Assembly: GCA_004296455.1 (NCBI GenBank)
Contig: AP018280.1
Coordinates: 4,340,001-4,404,000 of the forward strand
Reading direction: 5' to 3'
Source of the DNA: Calothrix sp. NIES-4101
Lineage (GTDB): Bacteria > Cyanobacteriota > Cyanobacteriia > Cyanobacteriales > Nostocaceae
DNA length: 64,000 nucleotides
This document shows positions 18,517-28,204 of the stretch, in pieces. The translations under genes and the position numbers were made by a program. Under the pieces are notes generated by a model. That model saw only the letters and a list, made by a program, of their open reading frames with translations, made no database searches and had not been told where the DNA came from. The stretch's first letter is position 1. Every line of letters begins with the position of its first letter.

Positions 18517-19683
18517 CTAAATACCAAACATGTATTTAGAAAGTAATTTGTTTTGAATAAAAATATTGATAATTAGCCAGCTGATTATAAAGCTAGCCCC
18601 AGAGTAAACTAGCATAGAAGCGACTGAAACAGCATCGGTAAATTGAGGTAATAAATTTAGCGAAATGACTTTTACTGCACTATTAGTAAAAGGATGAATT
18701 AAATAGATACCAAATGAGCATAAACCTAAATTGCTAATTATAGTCTGAACAGTCTGATTTTTAATATAAATAGAGCCAGATATACCTAAAATTAATAAAG
18801 AATAGGCTATCAGAATGTCGCAAAATACGCTATGAATAAATTCTCTTATAACAATATTGCTAAATACAAATATTACGAAAAATGAGGCGATCGCCGATTT
18901 AGTATAAATCCACCTTGGATTTACTTTAGATAACATTTTATTGCCGATTGTTGATATCAATAAATATGGTAAACATCTAACTATCCAAGATACTACCACC
19001 AAAACTAATCTAGTCAGTGAATAGTTGAAACCGTGAAATGAAATCCATTCTAACAAACTTGGGAAAGCAATATAAGAGCCTAAATTAAATGAATTGCTAG
19101 AAACTGTAATTATGTAATCAACGATAATGCTTAATCCTGCAAGAAAGAACATCACTTGAGTTGAGGTTTGGTTGCGTTTTAAGTATTTCGCCAAAAAAAG
19201 CAATACTCCCCCTGTAAATAGAAGTGGTAGAAAATATAGATGGTATGATGCAGATCCTAAAAAAATAATTGATAATGGGTCTCTAAACAATTTACTTAAC
19301 TCAGAGCTTTGACCGGTAGATAAGAATAAAACTGATTTAGAAATTATGAAAATAAGGCTCCAAATTATATATGGTACAATAATACGATTAAACCTATTAC
19401 GCCAAAAATAAAATGAGATATCAGGAATTGTTTTTTTAGTAAGAAAAAAGAAAGAAGCAGCTAGAAAAAAAGGAACAGCAAAATAAAATGAATACCTAAG
19501 CTTTTCCGCCCAATAACCAACTGGTATTCCCCAAGTTTCATCGCCAGAATGTAATAAAATAACAGCATAAGCTGCAAATCCTCGACATAAATCTATTCCC
19601 AACAATCTCGTTTTTTTGCTCATAAATTTATTCATTAGTGCAGCTTGACGGTTCAAGCTATTTATTTGCTTATAATGTGCCAT
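18517..19683 (-). CDS. Acyltransferase family 3 (integral membrane O-acyltransferase)
   Basis: A 388-residue protein with about ten hydrophobic segments and the family start region LLGIDLCRGFAAYAVILLHS, where an R and an H are the expected functional residues. It ends in YLIHPF and further membrane helices. Such enzymes acetylate or otherwise acylate glycan hydroxyls. The longest start overlaps the upstream glycosyltransferase by 22 bp; internal Met codons at residues 17 and 21 give shorter, non-overlapping options. Confidence 0.85.
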   Translation of the reverse strand: MAHYKQINSLNRQAALMNKFMSKKTRLLGIDLCRGFAAYAVILLHSGDETWGIPVGYWAEKLRYSFYFAVPFFLAASFFFLTKKTIPDISFYFWRNRFNRIIVPYIIWSLIFIISKSVLFLSTGQSSELSKLFRDPLSIIFLGSASYHLYFLPLLFTGGVLLFLAKYLKRNQTSTQVMFFLAGLSIIVDYIITVSSNSFNLGSYIAFPSLLEWISFHGFNYSLTRLVLVVVSWIVRCLPYLLISTIGNKMLSKVNPRWIYTKSAIASFFVIFVFSNIVIREFIHSVFCDILIAYSLLILGISGSIYIKNQTVQTIISNLGLCSFGIYLIHPFTNSAVKVISLNLLPQFTDAVSVASMLVYSGASFIISWLIINIFIQNKLLSKYMFGI

Positions 19684-20813
19684 ACATCGAGGAGTCGTTT
19701 GGCAATCCGTTGATGAGAATAGTACTTGTTCACCATATTAATGCCATGGCGCGCCATCTCCTTTCTCCAATGGGGGTTGCGAATCATCCGATCCAAAATT
19801 GTCGTTAGTTCCTGAATATTTTCTTCCTGAAATATCAGATTGTTACACTGAATTACGTTGGGAATTTCGCCGCAGGTAGAACCAATAACCGGAATGCCCA
19901 TTGCCATTGCTTCTATCAGAACGTGACCAAACTGTTCTTTCCAGTTAGAAATAGTCCTAGAGGGAAGTACCAGAACGTCAAATTGGCTAATTGCGGTTGG
20001 TGCTTCTTCATGAAGAATTGCTCCTTTCCAAGATATCCAGTCTTCGATTTGCAATGCCTTTGCCTGTTGTCGCAAGGCTGTTTCCTGAGAACCAGAGCCA
20101 CAAATAATTAAATTACACTTTAACCCTCGATCTTGAAGTTGCCGTACAGAGGACAACAGCAGATCAATTCCTTTTTCAGGTACCAGTCGTCCTAAGAAGC
20201 CGATATTAAACTGCTGACGATCACATTTTACCAAGTCTGATGTGAACAGATGAGTATCCACTCCGATTTGGGGCATAACTTCTAATAAACCTTTGTAACC
20301 CCATTGACGCATTATATTGGCTCCATCCTGATTACCAGGAATAAGAAAGCTAACGGTATTAAGAACAAATTGACAAGTCAACCAACGTGGAAAAGGTAAG
20401 CGACGTTCTATATTTTCCCAACCGAAGACGATTAGAGGTCTATTTATTAGCTTCGTCAAAATTGCCAATTCAAAGGTACAAAGGGAAAATACCTCTTCTT
20501 CTACTTGCACGATATCGGGTTTAAAGTCTGTCAATACTTGCCATACTTGCCAAGGATTGTAAAAATGAGCCCCACCCCTGCTACTAAATTGAACGGGTGC
20601 TGAATATATACGAATTTGTGGATAGGGATTTTCTACAGGAATCAGACGGTTCCATTCTCGCGCTTTCCAGTTACTAGGGACTAAGAGTCCGACTTCAACT
20701 CCTTCCACTTCAGTGATCGCATTAAGCTTACCTTGGTTCATACCAATGGCGTAAGCGTGGCTAACAAACAAGACACGCAGAGACGACTTGAGAATTTTAT
20801 TATCTTTAGACAT
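19662..20813 (-). CDS. Glycosyltransferase family 4 (GT-B)
   Basis: A 383-residue protein. The N-terminal domain shows VLFVSHAYAIGMNQGKL and DFKPDIVQVEEEVFSL. The C-terminal domain shows IGFLGRLVPEKGIDLLLSSV, LIICGSGSQE and the nucleotide-sugar signature FGHVLIEAMAMGIPVIGSTC. It abuts the methyltransferase gene upstream with no gap and overlaps the acyltransferase gene downstream, so the three are translationally coupled. Confidence 0.88.
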   Translation of the reverse strand: MSKDNKILKSSLRVLFVSHAYAIGMNQGKLNAITEVEGVEVGLLVPSNWKAREWNRLIPVENPYPQIRIYSAPVQFSSRGGAHFYNPWQVWQVLTDFKPDIVQVEEEVFSLCTFELAILTKLINRPLIVFGWENIERRLPFPRWLTCQFVLNTVSFLIPGNQDGANIMRQWGYKGLLEVMPQIGVDTHLFTSDLVKCDRQQFNIGFLGRLVPEKGIDLLLSSVRQLQDRGLKCNLIICGSGSQETALRQQAKALQIEDWISWKGAILHEEAPTAISQFDVLVLPSRTISNWKEQFGHVLIEAMAMGIPVIGSTCGEIPNVIQCNNLIFQEENIQELTTILDRMIRNPHWRKEMARHGINMVNKYYSHQRIAKRLLDVWHIISK

Positions 20814-21566
20814 TTATTTCTCTAAGACAACAGTTCGTAGAATTCCAGTCATTTCCTTGTCAGGAATTTCAAAAAGTGTTTTCACCTTCTTACTAAATGG
20901 TGGTTTGTCTAGAAATACCCCAGACCCATGAAATAAACGAGTGTAAGGTCCGTGAGGAATATCCTGATTTGGAAGTTCAACCTGACCTGTTGGAATATGT
21001 TCTGTAATTAAGATAAAAGAATAATTTTGTTTTTCTAAATTTTCTAGAACCGATAATATTTCAGCATTTGATAAATGTTGAAGTACTTGACGAACTAGAC
21101 ATAATTCAGAGGATGGCAATGAGTCTTTTGTAATATCTAAACAGTGAAATTGGACTCGTTCATCCCCATATTTCTCGTTATTTAGCTTGATAACAGAATC
21201 TACAATATCAACACCGGTATAATCAACATCAGATGTGATAAATTGGCTGGCAACTCTGAAATCACCACAACCCAAATCTAAGACTTTCTTAATATTATGT
21301 TCTTGGATAAACTGGTCAATTTGCTGGCTGTATTTTTCTGCAATTCGATCATCTGAACCAGTTCCGGAATAATATTCGCCTTTGTTCCCTCCCCACAAGT
21401 TCTCTTCGTAAGTTGAAGTAAATGTTTCTTTCAATCCTCTACTATTAAATCTTCTATGTGTTTGTTTTACTTGATACTGCGTTTTAAATTTCAGTAATTT
21501 TGATGGTAACAAGCGGTTAATAAAATTTCGAATTCTTTTGGGAAAAACTTGATTAAAATCAACCAT
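20814..21566 (-). CDS. Class I SAM-dependent methyltransferase
   Basis: A 250-residue protein with motif I KKVLDLGCGDFRVASQFI (about residues 94-111), post-I YTGVDIVDSVI, and a motif-IV-like SELCLVRQVLQHLSNAEI. The fold is clear but the acceptor is not; methylation of a sugar or of an amino sugar of the repeat unit is the natural inference. It joins the following glycosyltransferase gene without spacing. The 162 bp upstream is non-coding. Confidence 0.82.
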   Translation of the reverse strand: MVDFNQVFPKRIRNFINRLLPSKLLKFKTQYQVKQTHRRFNSRGLKETFTSTYEENLWGGNKGEYYSGTGSDDRIAEKYSQQIDQFIQEHNIKKVLDLGCGDFRVASQFITSDVDYTGVDIVDSVIKLNNEKYGDERVQFHCLDITKDSLPSSELCLVRQVLQHLSNAEILSVLENLEKQNYSFILITEHIPTGQVELPNQDIPHGPYTRLFHGSGVFLDKPPFSKKVKTLFEIPDKEMTGILRTVVLEK

Positions 21567-21728
21567 GTTTTCAATTCCTGTAATTTATTTTTTTGTTGGA
21601 AAATTTAGAGTTTTTCAAAATCGCGACCAGAAAGTATTGCAGGGAATCAATCACTTTTTAGAGCCCTTGCAATGTGGGCATCTCAGCAAAATAGTGGGAT
21701 ACTACACAATCCTGTACTAGTGGGCGTT

Positions 21729-22613
21729 TCAGCCAATACTGCTAACTGTAAACCCAATTGGCGTTCCTTTTGCAGCAATTAAATTAATGATTTCTGGATG
21801 AGGTTTATTTTCTTTAAACTCTCTAATTATTCCTGCTCCACAATACTGCCATACACCATATCCGTAATGTTTAAGCAACTCTAGTATTTCTGTAGAATGA
21901 TACTCAAAACTAGCATAGCTGTTTGGGGCATATTCGAATATCCAAGTAGGAGCTTGATTAACAGGTAGACTTAAAAGCTTTGTAGCCCCTTGAAAAACAA
22001 ATTTCTCTGCTCCTTCTACGTCTACTTTGATCAAGTCAATTTTGGTTGCATGATTTGACCAGTATTCATCCAGAGATGTAGATGGAACACAAACTACCTT
22101 GGCATTATTATCAAGGTTTTCATGCTTGCGGAGAGAGGACATTGCTGGTTCATCACTAATCTCGAATTCCATTTCACCAACTAGATCACAAACTGCTGAA
22201 CGATTTAGCTTGACGTTACTAAATTCATTTATTTCAACATTTCGGCTTAGAACGGGAAATATATGGGCTTGTGGCTCAAAGGCATGTATTTGACCAGTAG
22301 AACCCACTTTTTGAGCAGCCAGTAGTGTGTATTCACCAATATGTGCCCCTACATCCAACATCACCATACCAGTTTGTAGAAAACGAAGTATGAAATCTGC
22401 TGTTTCTGGTTCAGAAAACCTAAAGTAGTAAATTGATGCACCTGAGCCACTCTTCGGGGTAGTAATTTTTAGTCTATCCCCCAGAGGAACTGTAAAAGGT
22501 TGACTAGTTATAAGCCACCGAAGCCTCCAAACCAAACGTTTCCAGACGGCTTTTAGGGGATTTTGTTGAACATCTGGACGACTCAAAAACCATCTTATTC
22601 TCTTGTATACCAT
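21729..22613 (-). CDS. FkbM-family SAM-dependent methyltransferase
   Basis: A 294-residue protein with motif I MVMLDVGAHIGEYTLLAAQ, IHAFEPQAHIF and the family hallmark DLIKVDVEGAEKFVFQGA. It has an N-terminal extension of about 90 residues compared with the FkbM protein at 16117-16875. It is a likely sugar O-methyltransferase for the exported glycan. The start ATG at 22613 is preceded by an AT-rich 65-bp spacer from the GT2 gene. Confidence 0.85.
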   Translation of the reverse strand: MVYKRIRWFLSRPDVQQNPLKAVWKRLVWRLRWLITSQPFTVPLGDRLKITTPKSGSGASIYYFRFSEPETADFILRFLQTGMVMLDVGAHIGEYTLLAAQKVGSTGQIHAFEPQAHIFPVLSRNVEINEFSNVKLNRSAVCDLVGEMEFEISDEPAMSSLRKHENLDNNAKVVCVPSTSLDEYWSNHATKIDLIKVDVEGAEKFVFQGATKLLSLPVNQAPTWIFEYAPNSYASFEYHSTEILELLKHYGYGVWQYCGAGIIREFKENKPHPEIINLIAAKGTPIGFTVSSIG

Positions 22614-22678
22614 AGATTTTTTGTCTTAGATTATTTGAGCTTTGAGCTTTGTATGTTGGGTTTCTCACAATTTACCTG

Positions 22679-23734
22679 CTATGTAACCAATGCCCTAACT
22701 TTTTTTAGTGCCCAGTCAATTGTTTTTGGGCGGTAGTGCGGGGCGTAAAACCAAGTGACTCCTGTTTTAGCTAAGGGTAATGGCATGATTCCTACCCAGA
22801 GAAACCACAAGCTATGAATGATACGCTTTTGAGGATTGTAATTGCTATATTTCCACAAACTACGAATTCCCAGGTAAATTAGACACAGAATCTTGTCATC
22901 CGGATACTGATGGTTTTCTAAATCTAGGCGTAAGGATACAAGACGAACGCGGAATCGTCCTACTGATCTGAGTTCGAAATCATCGGGAAGTTTATAACCA
23001 AGTTCGTTGTACTTGCCAATAATCAACGCCTGCGCTTGGGCATCATGAAGCAGAAACCGGCGAAAACGATCAGCTGATAGCGTTGCTAATGCCCACTGGT
23101 TACTGTCATGAATTCGATAGACACCTAAAGATTCTTCAACAGCAACAACTTCGCCATAGAAAGGAATCAGAGTTGAAAGGTAATCATCGGACGTTAGCTT
23201 GTATTTATCAGGAATGGGGAAAATATGCTCCATTGCTTTACGATTTAGAGCATTACCACTGGTTGGTGTTCCAGCATAATGACTGCCTTCTAGTAAAATT
23301 CGCCAAACTTCCCCTTCTGCTAGAGGTTGTCCTCCTTGAGGCAATGAGTATCCCATCGATTCTCCAGTGCTACCAACCACTGTTAAGCGGTAATGCACTT
23401 TGGCGATATTTGGTTTCCAGACAGCTACCACTTTTTCAACGGCTTGTGGCAAGAGAAAATCATCTGAGTCAAGAAAAATAATAATGTTGCCCCGACTAGC
23501 TGCAAAACCACTATTGAATGCTTTCCCCTGTTTACCATTTTCCTGATAAATTGGCATAATGCGATCGCCATAGCAGGCAATAATCTCACGAGATTTATCG
23601 GTAGAACCATCGTCTACAACTATGACTTCTACATGAGAATAAGTTTGATTTAAAGCACTATCAATTGCTTCTGCTAAAAAGCGATCATAATTGTAGTTGT
23701 TGATAATAATACTTACTACAGGTTGCTCTAACAT
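22679..23734 (-). CDS. Glycosyltransferase family 2 (GT-A)
   Basis: A 351-residue protein opening VSIIINNYNYDRFLAEAID, then VIVVDDGSTDKSREII and the metal-binding IIFLDSDDFLLP, the classic inverting GT2 core within the first 110 residues. The C-terminal third has hydrophobic stretches (LWFLWVGIMPLPLA) that may associate with the membrane. Donor and linkage are unknown. Confidence 0.88.
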   Translation of the reverse strand: MLEQPVVSIIINNYNYDRFLAEAIDSALNQTYSHVEVIVVDDGSTDKSREIIACYGDRIMPIYQENGKQGKAFNSGFAASRGNIIIFLDSDDFLLPQAVEKVVAVWKPNIAKVHYRLTVVGSTGESMGYSLPQGGQPLAEGEVWRILLEGSHYAGTPTSGNALNRKAMEHIFPIPDKYKLTSDDYLSTLIPFYGEVVAVEESLGVYRIHDSNQWALATLSADRFRRFLLHDAQAQALIIGKYNELGYKLPDDFELRSVGRFRVRLVSLRLDLENHQYPDDKILCLIYLGIRSLWKYSNYNPQKRIIHSLWFLWVGIMPLPLAKTGVTWFYAPHYRPKTIDWALKKVRALVT

Positions 23735-23800
23735 AGAGTTTTCTTGACTAATATCCCACTGATTTTATTTATTAACTGGTAGTGCTAACATCGAATTAAA

Positions 23801-24928
23801 CTATACTATCGTTAAATGCCGAAATAAATTACGAAAGAAACCTTCAGGAGATAGCCATTCTTCCCATAGTCTTCGACATTGATACTGTAACTCGACAAAC
23901 TCTTGTGCTGAAAGGGAATTATGAAAATCAACTATTTTTTCGGCGATGGAAGATATCTCGCTTTCATCCACCCAAACACAATACTTTTTCCAGTTAATAG
24001 TAAAATCATAAGGTAGTACACAATCCGTATTGATAAAAACTGGAATCCGCCCACAACTCAAAGTTTCATATAGACGCATGGAATAGTTCTCATACCCACT
24101 ACAACAAACAACATAATCACAATCAATGATATTCTGAACGTATTCTAGACGTAGTTTCTCTGCCATTTTTTCAGGTTCCCAAGAAGATTCTTGTAATGCC
24201 TCGCTAGCAAAAGAAAAATGTTGCCTAGTAATAAAGTTAGTTTCTATTAAAGAACTTTTAGATAAATTGGATAAAGCTATCACCCGATTTGTATAACCAG
24301 TTTTGGAATAAAACTTTTCTGTTAGTCCGACTATATCTCCAGCTAGGCGCAAGAATGCCTTTAATTTCTTTAGACCGAATGGGAGTCCAAGAGGCGGTGC
24401 ATAACCACAAAAACCAACTTTAGGCTTTGCTTGTTTCTCACGGATAGGAATCTGACTCATAAATTTTTGACTAATAAAATCTGAAGTCCACTCCGGTATC
24501 GCAAATTCATGAGACTTTCTTTTGGATTGAAAAAATGCTGTAGAAAAAATAATGGTGTTTTCTAAGTTTTGATCGCAATTCCAATCTCCATGTGAAAATA
24601 TAGCTACTGGTTTATCTAATTCTTTTGCCCTTCCTATAAACTGAATCATTACTTCATCGAAGTTGCTCAAATGCCAATAGGCAGGAAAAATAGCTAGATC
24701 GGCTTTTTCTAGAGAAGTCATTTCTAGGAAATATCTACTTTGATCGATAAACTTGTCAAAAATTTCGGTCTTAAAGTGCTTAGGATCGTCCGGTAGTTTG
24801 CCCCAAAAGGGAGTCAGAATTGCTACATATTTTAAAGTTTCAGGAAGAGTTTTTTTAGGAAGATAATTTTGATCGGAGAAAATTTTTAGTTTCATGTAAC
24901 ACAGTGTTGTTGAAAATGACAAGTTCAA
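23801..24928 (-). CDS. Exostosin-like glycosyltransferase (GT47-type)
   Basis: A 375-residue protein. The C-terminal half carries the exostosin pattern: DYVVCCSGYENYSMRLYETL, then CGRIPVFINTDCVLPYD and KYCVWVDESEISSIAEKI. The N-terminal half has ADLAIFPAYWHLS and KPVAIFSHGDWNCD. The ATG at 24895 (MKLKIFSDQNYL, residue 12) is an alternative start and looks more natural than the longer one. Family members transfer hexoses or hexuronic acids; the exact activity is not predictable. Confidence 0.75.
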   Translation of the reverse strand: MNLSFSTTLCYMKLKIFSDQNYLPKKTLPETLKYVAILTPFWGKLPDDPKHFKTEIFDKFIDQSRYFLEMTSLEKADLAIFPAYWHLSNFDEVMIQFIGRAKELDKPVAIFSHGDWNCDQNLENTIIFSTAFFQSKRKSHEFAIPEWTSDFISQKFMSQIPIREKQAKPKVGFCGYAPPLGLPFGLKKLKAFLRLAGDIVGLTEKFYSKTGYTNRVIALSNLSKSSLIETNFITRQHFSFASEALQESSWEPEKMAEKLRLEYVQNIIDCDYVVCCSGYENYSMRLYETLSCGRIPVFINTDCVLPYDFTINWKKYCVWVDESEISSIAEKIVDFHNSLSAQEFVELQYQCRRLWEEWLSPEGFFRNLFRHLTIV

Positions 24929-24934
24929 AGCAGT

Positions 24935-26092
24935 TCAACTCAAAATAGTTCCAAGCAACTCTTGTACTGATTTGCCAGCAATAGACCAATTTAATCGAGA
25001 TTGATATTCGTTGAATGAAGACAAGGCTAACTGTTTGTAATGGTTGTAGTTGTAAAATAGTTGGATAATATAGTCACAATATTCTCGAACATTAGCTTTC
25101 GTCTCGAACAAACGACCGTTGATGTCATCTCGAATGATTGTTGGAATACCACCAACTTTTGTAGCCAGACACGGTACTCCGAAAGAATTCGCTTCACATA
25201 AGACAATTGGCGAACAATCAGCCAGTGAAGGAAGAATCAATAGATGAGATTCAGAGAATAATCGATTGATCTTCGCCTTGCCTTCATCTGTAGATTTATT
25301 AATAAATCCCAATGGTTTTACAAAGTCAGGTATTGGTTCATCCAAGATTGGGTCGCAGCCCACAATTGTCAATTCAGTCTTTAAACCAGCTTCATTAAGT
25401 GTTTTGGCGACTTTAAAAGCAACATCACCACCTTTGCGAAACCAATCTACAGCCAAAAAAAGTATTTTGCATTTATTAGACGAGCGAGATTCAACTAAAT
25501 GTCGCACTTGATCGAGGGTTCGCTCTTCGGTAATATTTGCTCCAAAAGGAATAACCTTTACTTTGGAAGGATTTGCTTTGTAATACTTAATCGCATTTTG
25601 TGCTGCCCAATCCGATGAATAGATTGCCAAACTACACTTTTCAAGAGCTATTTGCTCCATTAAATGCCCATCGCGAATTGCTTCATCACAAAGATGACTA
25701 TAGAGCGGATAAAAATCCAAAATATTGGCAAATGTTGCATCTGCCCAAAAAACAATCGGCAAATCGCAGTCTAAATAACTAATTGGATTAGTAGTTGCAC
25801 TAAAAACAGCATCCACTTTGCACCCTATAAGTTTGTTACTTATTTGATTAGCAAAGTTCTTGAGGATAATTGGTTCTGAGTTATTAATATAACGCTGCCG
25901 AAAAAGCTCATAATAATGTCGCTTACATTTTCCAAGAATTTTAAGATGCAACCTATCTTTGAGTGGACCGATGTAGTCGAGATTAATATGCTGTCTTTTT
26001 AGTGCCTCTGCAATATAATATCCAGTGCCTGACCATTCATTAGAACCCTTTAAATTTGTTGCATCGTAATGAGTAACATAAGCTAATTTCAT
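24935..26092 (-). CDS. Glycosyltransferase family 4 (GT-B)
   Basis: A 385-residue protein starting MKLAYVTHYDATNLKGSNEW. It shows KVIPFGANITEERTLDQV, ILFLAVDWFRKGGDVAFKVA in the nucleotide-sugar domain and the E-x7-E-type segment LADCSPIVLCEANSFGVPC followed by KVGGIPTIIRDDINGRLF. It lies just upstream of the exostosin-like gene (6-bp gap), so both are probably translated from one message. Confidence 0.86.
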   Translation of the reverse strand: MKLAYVTHYDATNLKGSNEWSGTGYYIAEALKRQHINLDYIGPLKDRLHLKILGKCKRHYYELFRQRYINNSEPIILKNFANQISNKLIGCKVDAVFSATTNPISYLDCDLPIVFWADATFANILDFYPLYSHLCDEAIRDGHLMEQIALEKCSLAIYSSDWAAQNAIKYYKANPSKVKVIPFGANITEERTLDQVRHLVESRSSNKCKILFLAVDWFRKGGDVAFKVAKTLNEAGLKTELTIVGCDPILDEPIPDFVKPLGFINKSTDEGKAKINRLFSESHLLILPSLADCSPIVLCEANSFGVPCLATKVGGIPTIIRDDINGRLFETKANVREYCDYIIQLFYNYNHYKQLALSSFNEYQSRLNWSIAGKSVQELLGTILS

Positions 26093-26398
26093 AAGTTTGT
26101 TTCTTTCTTAGCTGTTATACGAAACTTGAAACTAAAATTAGAGATTTGCCTTTAAAATTAAGGCTTTTATGCAGCTATATCCTGAATTTTATCCCAAAGG
26201 TTCAAAAGTCAAATTTAAAAGCTATCTTTATTGCCCAGTAAGGGATATGAGCTACTTTACAGACGTTTTTAACATAACAAGTAATGAAGAACCATAAGTT
26301 GTTGTTTTAAATTTGTTAAGAATAGCTTTTTGAAAATAGCTACAGAGGCTTCACTTATTCGTAAATACTGATAATTTTAATTGCGATTTTTTTAGTTT
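26093..26398. other. Non-coding spacer in the glycan cluster
   Basis: About 306 AT-rich bases between the ABC transporter gene and the GT4 gene. No gene, RNA or repeat is recognisable. It could hold an internal promoter for 26092 downward. Confidence 0.4.
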
Positions 26399-28192
26399 TT
26401 ATTTACCTAAAACAACTTCTCGATAGCTCCCCGATTTAACAATCCGACCCTGATCTAATTGATAAATGCGATCGCAATGTTCAATTGTCGAAAGACGATG
26501 AGCAATAATTATGATAGTCTTTTTACCGCTTAAAGCTTTAGTCGCTTCTGTCACCAGCTTTTCTGTTTCGTTATCCAGAGCAGCAGTTGCCTCATCAAAC
26601 ACTAAAACTTCTCTTTCATGATATAACACTCGCGCAATCCCCACCCTTTGACGTTGTCCTCCAGATAATAAAACTCCTCCCTCACCAACAACTGTTTTAA
26701 CGCCGTCTGGAAGTTTTTCAACTACTTCCCTTAATTGAGCCATCTCAATAGCTTTTTTCAATTTTTCTTGGTCAATTAAGTGGTCGGGAACCCCAAAAGC
26801 AATATTTCGCTCCAGGGTATCATCTATCAAAAATATAGACTGGGGAACATAGCCAAGCATATTTTGCCAGGCGCGTAAATCTTGATATACCGAAACATTA
26901 TCAACTTTAATATCTCCTGATTGAGGTATAAAAAGCCCCAGAAAAAGATCGATTAAGGTGGTTTTCCCTGCGCCAGATTTACCAATTACTCCAATAGATT
27001 CTCCCTTACGGATATTTAGGGAAATGTCTTCTAGTACATTTTTTGTGGTGTTGGGATATTGAAATGCGAGTCTATCTAAGATAATTTCATCCAAAAACTG
27101 AAACATTTCAATATTTTGACTTGGTAATAAGCTGGTAAAATTACCAATAGAATCAAATTCAGTTATGATTTTTTCTTTTTCTAACTCTTTAAGGTCAAAG
27201 AATAGTCGATCAAAAGAATAAATATTGCCTCGAATTATATTAATACCAGAGATTAAATTTCCGACTGCCGGAAGCAGGCGAACTGAGGCAAGTGCAAAAA
27301 TTCCTAAAACTCCACTAAGGTTTTGTGTATCATCACGATTTAAAGTGATAAATAAAAATGTAAAGCCAATCAAGAAGCTAATCATTAACGGCTCCAGTAC
27401 AAAGCGAGGAAGATTACTATAAGCTGAAGCTAAAGTGGTACTTTTGGCGTAAATCTTTGTTTGTTCTTCCATCTGATACTCAAAATAGGATTCACAACCA
27501 ATTACACGAGTTTCCTTCAAGCTCCCTAATCCATGATTTGTAATGCGAATTATCTCACCATAAGCATGAAATCCCTCTTTACTCCAGCGAGCTAAATGCT
27601 CTTTCATTGGATGTAACAACCCAAGTGAAATAAGTAGTAGTATGGCAATAAATATCAAGGCGATCGCATTGGTTTTTATTAAAAGAATTATTAATGCTAA
27701 AACAATTACAGCATTAGAGGTAAATGTCAAAAAGGTAGATACTATACCAATAGAAACTGCATCTGTTGTGCTAATAATATTTTGAATAAGACTTGCCGAA
27801 TTAATACGTAAATGATAGCTATAAGGAGCTTCAATATATGCTTTCAGAAGCTTACAAGATAATTTTCTTTTTAAACCAAAACTAAATTGGAACACTGCTT
27901 TTTGAGCATTAAAGCCTAAAAAAGCTTTTATATAAAAAGCAACAATAACTATCAATCCTAAAAGTATCAAAAATTGGTGTTCTGATTTCAAATTTAACTG
28001 TTGGTAAACTAAGTTCAACCAGTAAACATTTTTAATCGAGCCTGGATTGATCGTGATTGCAATGAATGGACCAATCATTCCCGTTCCAAAAACTTCCAAT
28101 CCAGAAACAAGGATGAATAAACAAAGTATCGCTACAAGTGACTTATAATCTCCCTTTGTAATGTATAGAAACTTCGATATGAATTGAGTCAT
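26399..28192 (-). CDS. ABC transporter, fused permease and ATPase (PglK/HepA-type glycan flippase)
   Basis: A 597-residue half-transporter. Six membrane helices lie in about 1-320, and the nucleotide-binding domain in about 365-590 has Walker A GVIGKSGAGKTTLID, Q-loop YVPQSIFLIDD, signature LLSGGQRQRVG, Walker B VLVFDEATAALDN and switch His IIAHRLSTIE. In length and layout it resembles flippases of lipid-linked oligosaccharide (PglK) and the heterocyst glycan exporter HepA. No Wzx-type flippase is in the cluster, so this is the probable translocator of the repeat unit. Confidence 0.88.
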   Translation of the reverse strand: MTQFISKFLYITKGDYKSLVAILCLFILVSGLEVFGTGMIGPFIAITINPGSIKNVYWLNLVYQQLNLKSEHQFLILLGLIVIVAFYIKAFLGFNAQKAVFQFSFGLKRKLSCKLLKAYIEAPYSYHLRINSASLIQNIISTTDAVSIGIVSTFLTFTSNAVIVLALIILLIKTNAIALIFIAILLLISLGLLHPMKEHLARWSKEGFHAYGEIIRITNHGLGSLKETRVIGCESYFEYQMEEQTKIYAKSTTLASAYSNLPRFVLEPLMISFLIGFTFLFITLNRDDTQNLSGVLGIFALASVRLLPAVGNLISGINIIRGNIYSFDRLFFDLKELEKEKIITEFDSIGNFTSLLPSQNIEMFQFLDEIILDRLAFQYPNTTKNVLEDISLNIRKGESIGVIGKSGAGKTTLIDLFLGLFIPQSGDIKVDNVSVYQDLRAWQNMLGYVPQSIFLIDDTLERNIAFGVPDHLIDQEKLKKAIEMAQLREVVEKLPDGVKTVVGEGGVLLSGGQRQRVGIARVLYHEREVLVFDEATAALDNETEKLVTEATKALSGKKTIIIIAHRLSTIEHCDRIYQLDQGRIVKSGSYREVVLGK

Positions 28193-28204
28193 AAGTACCT
28201 AATA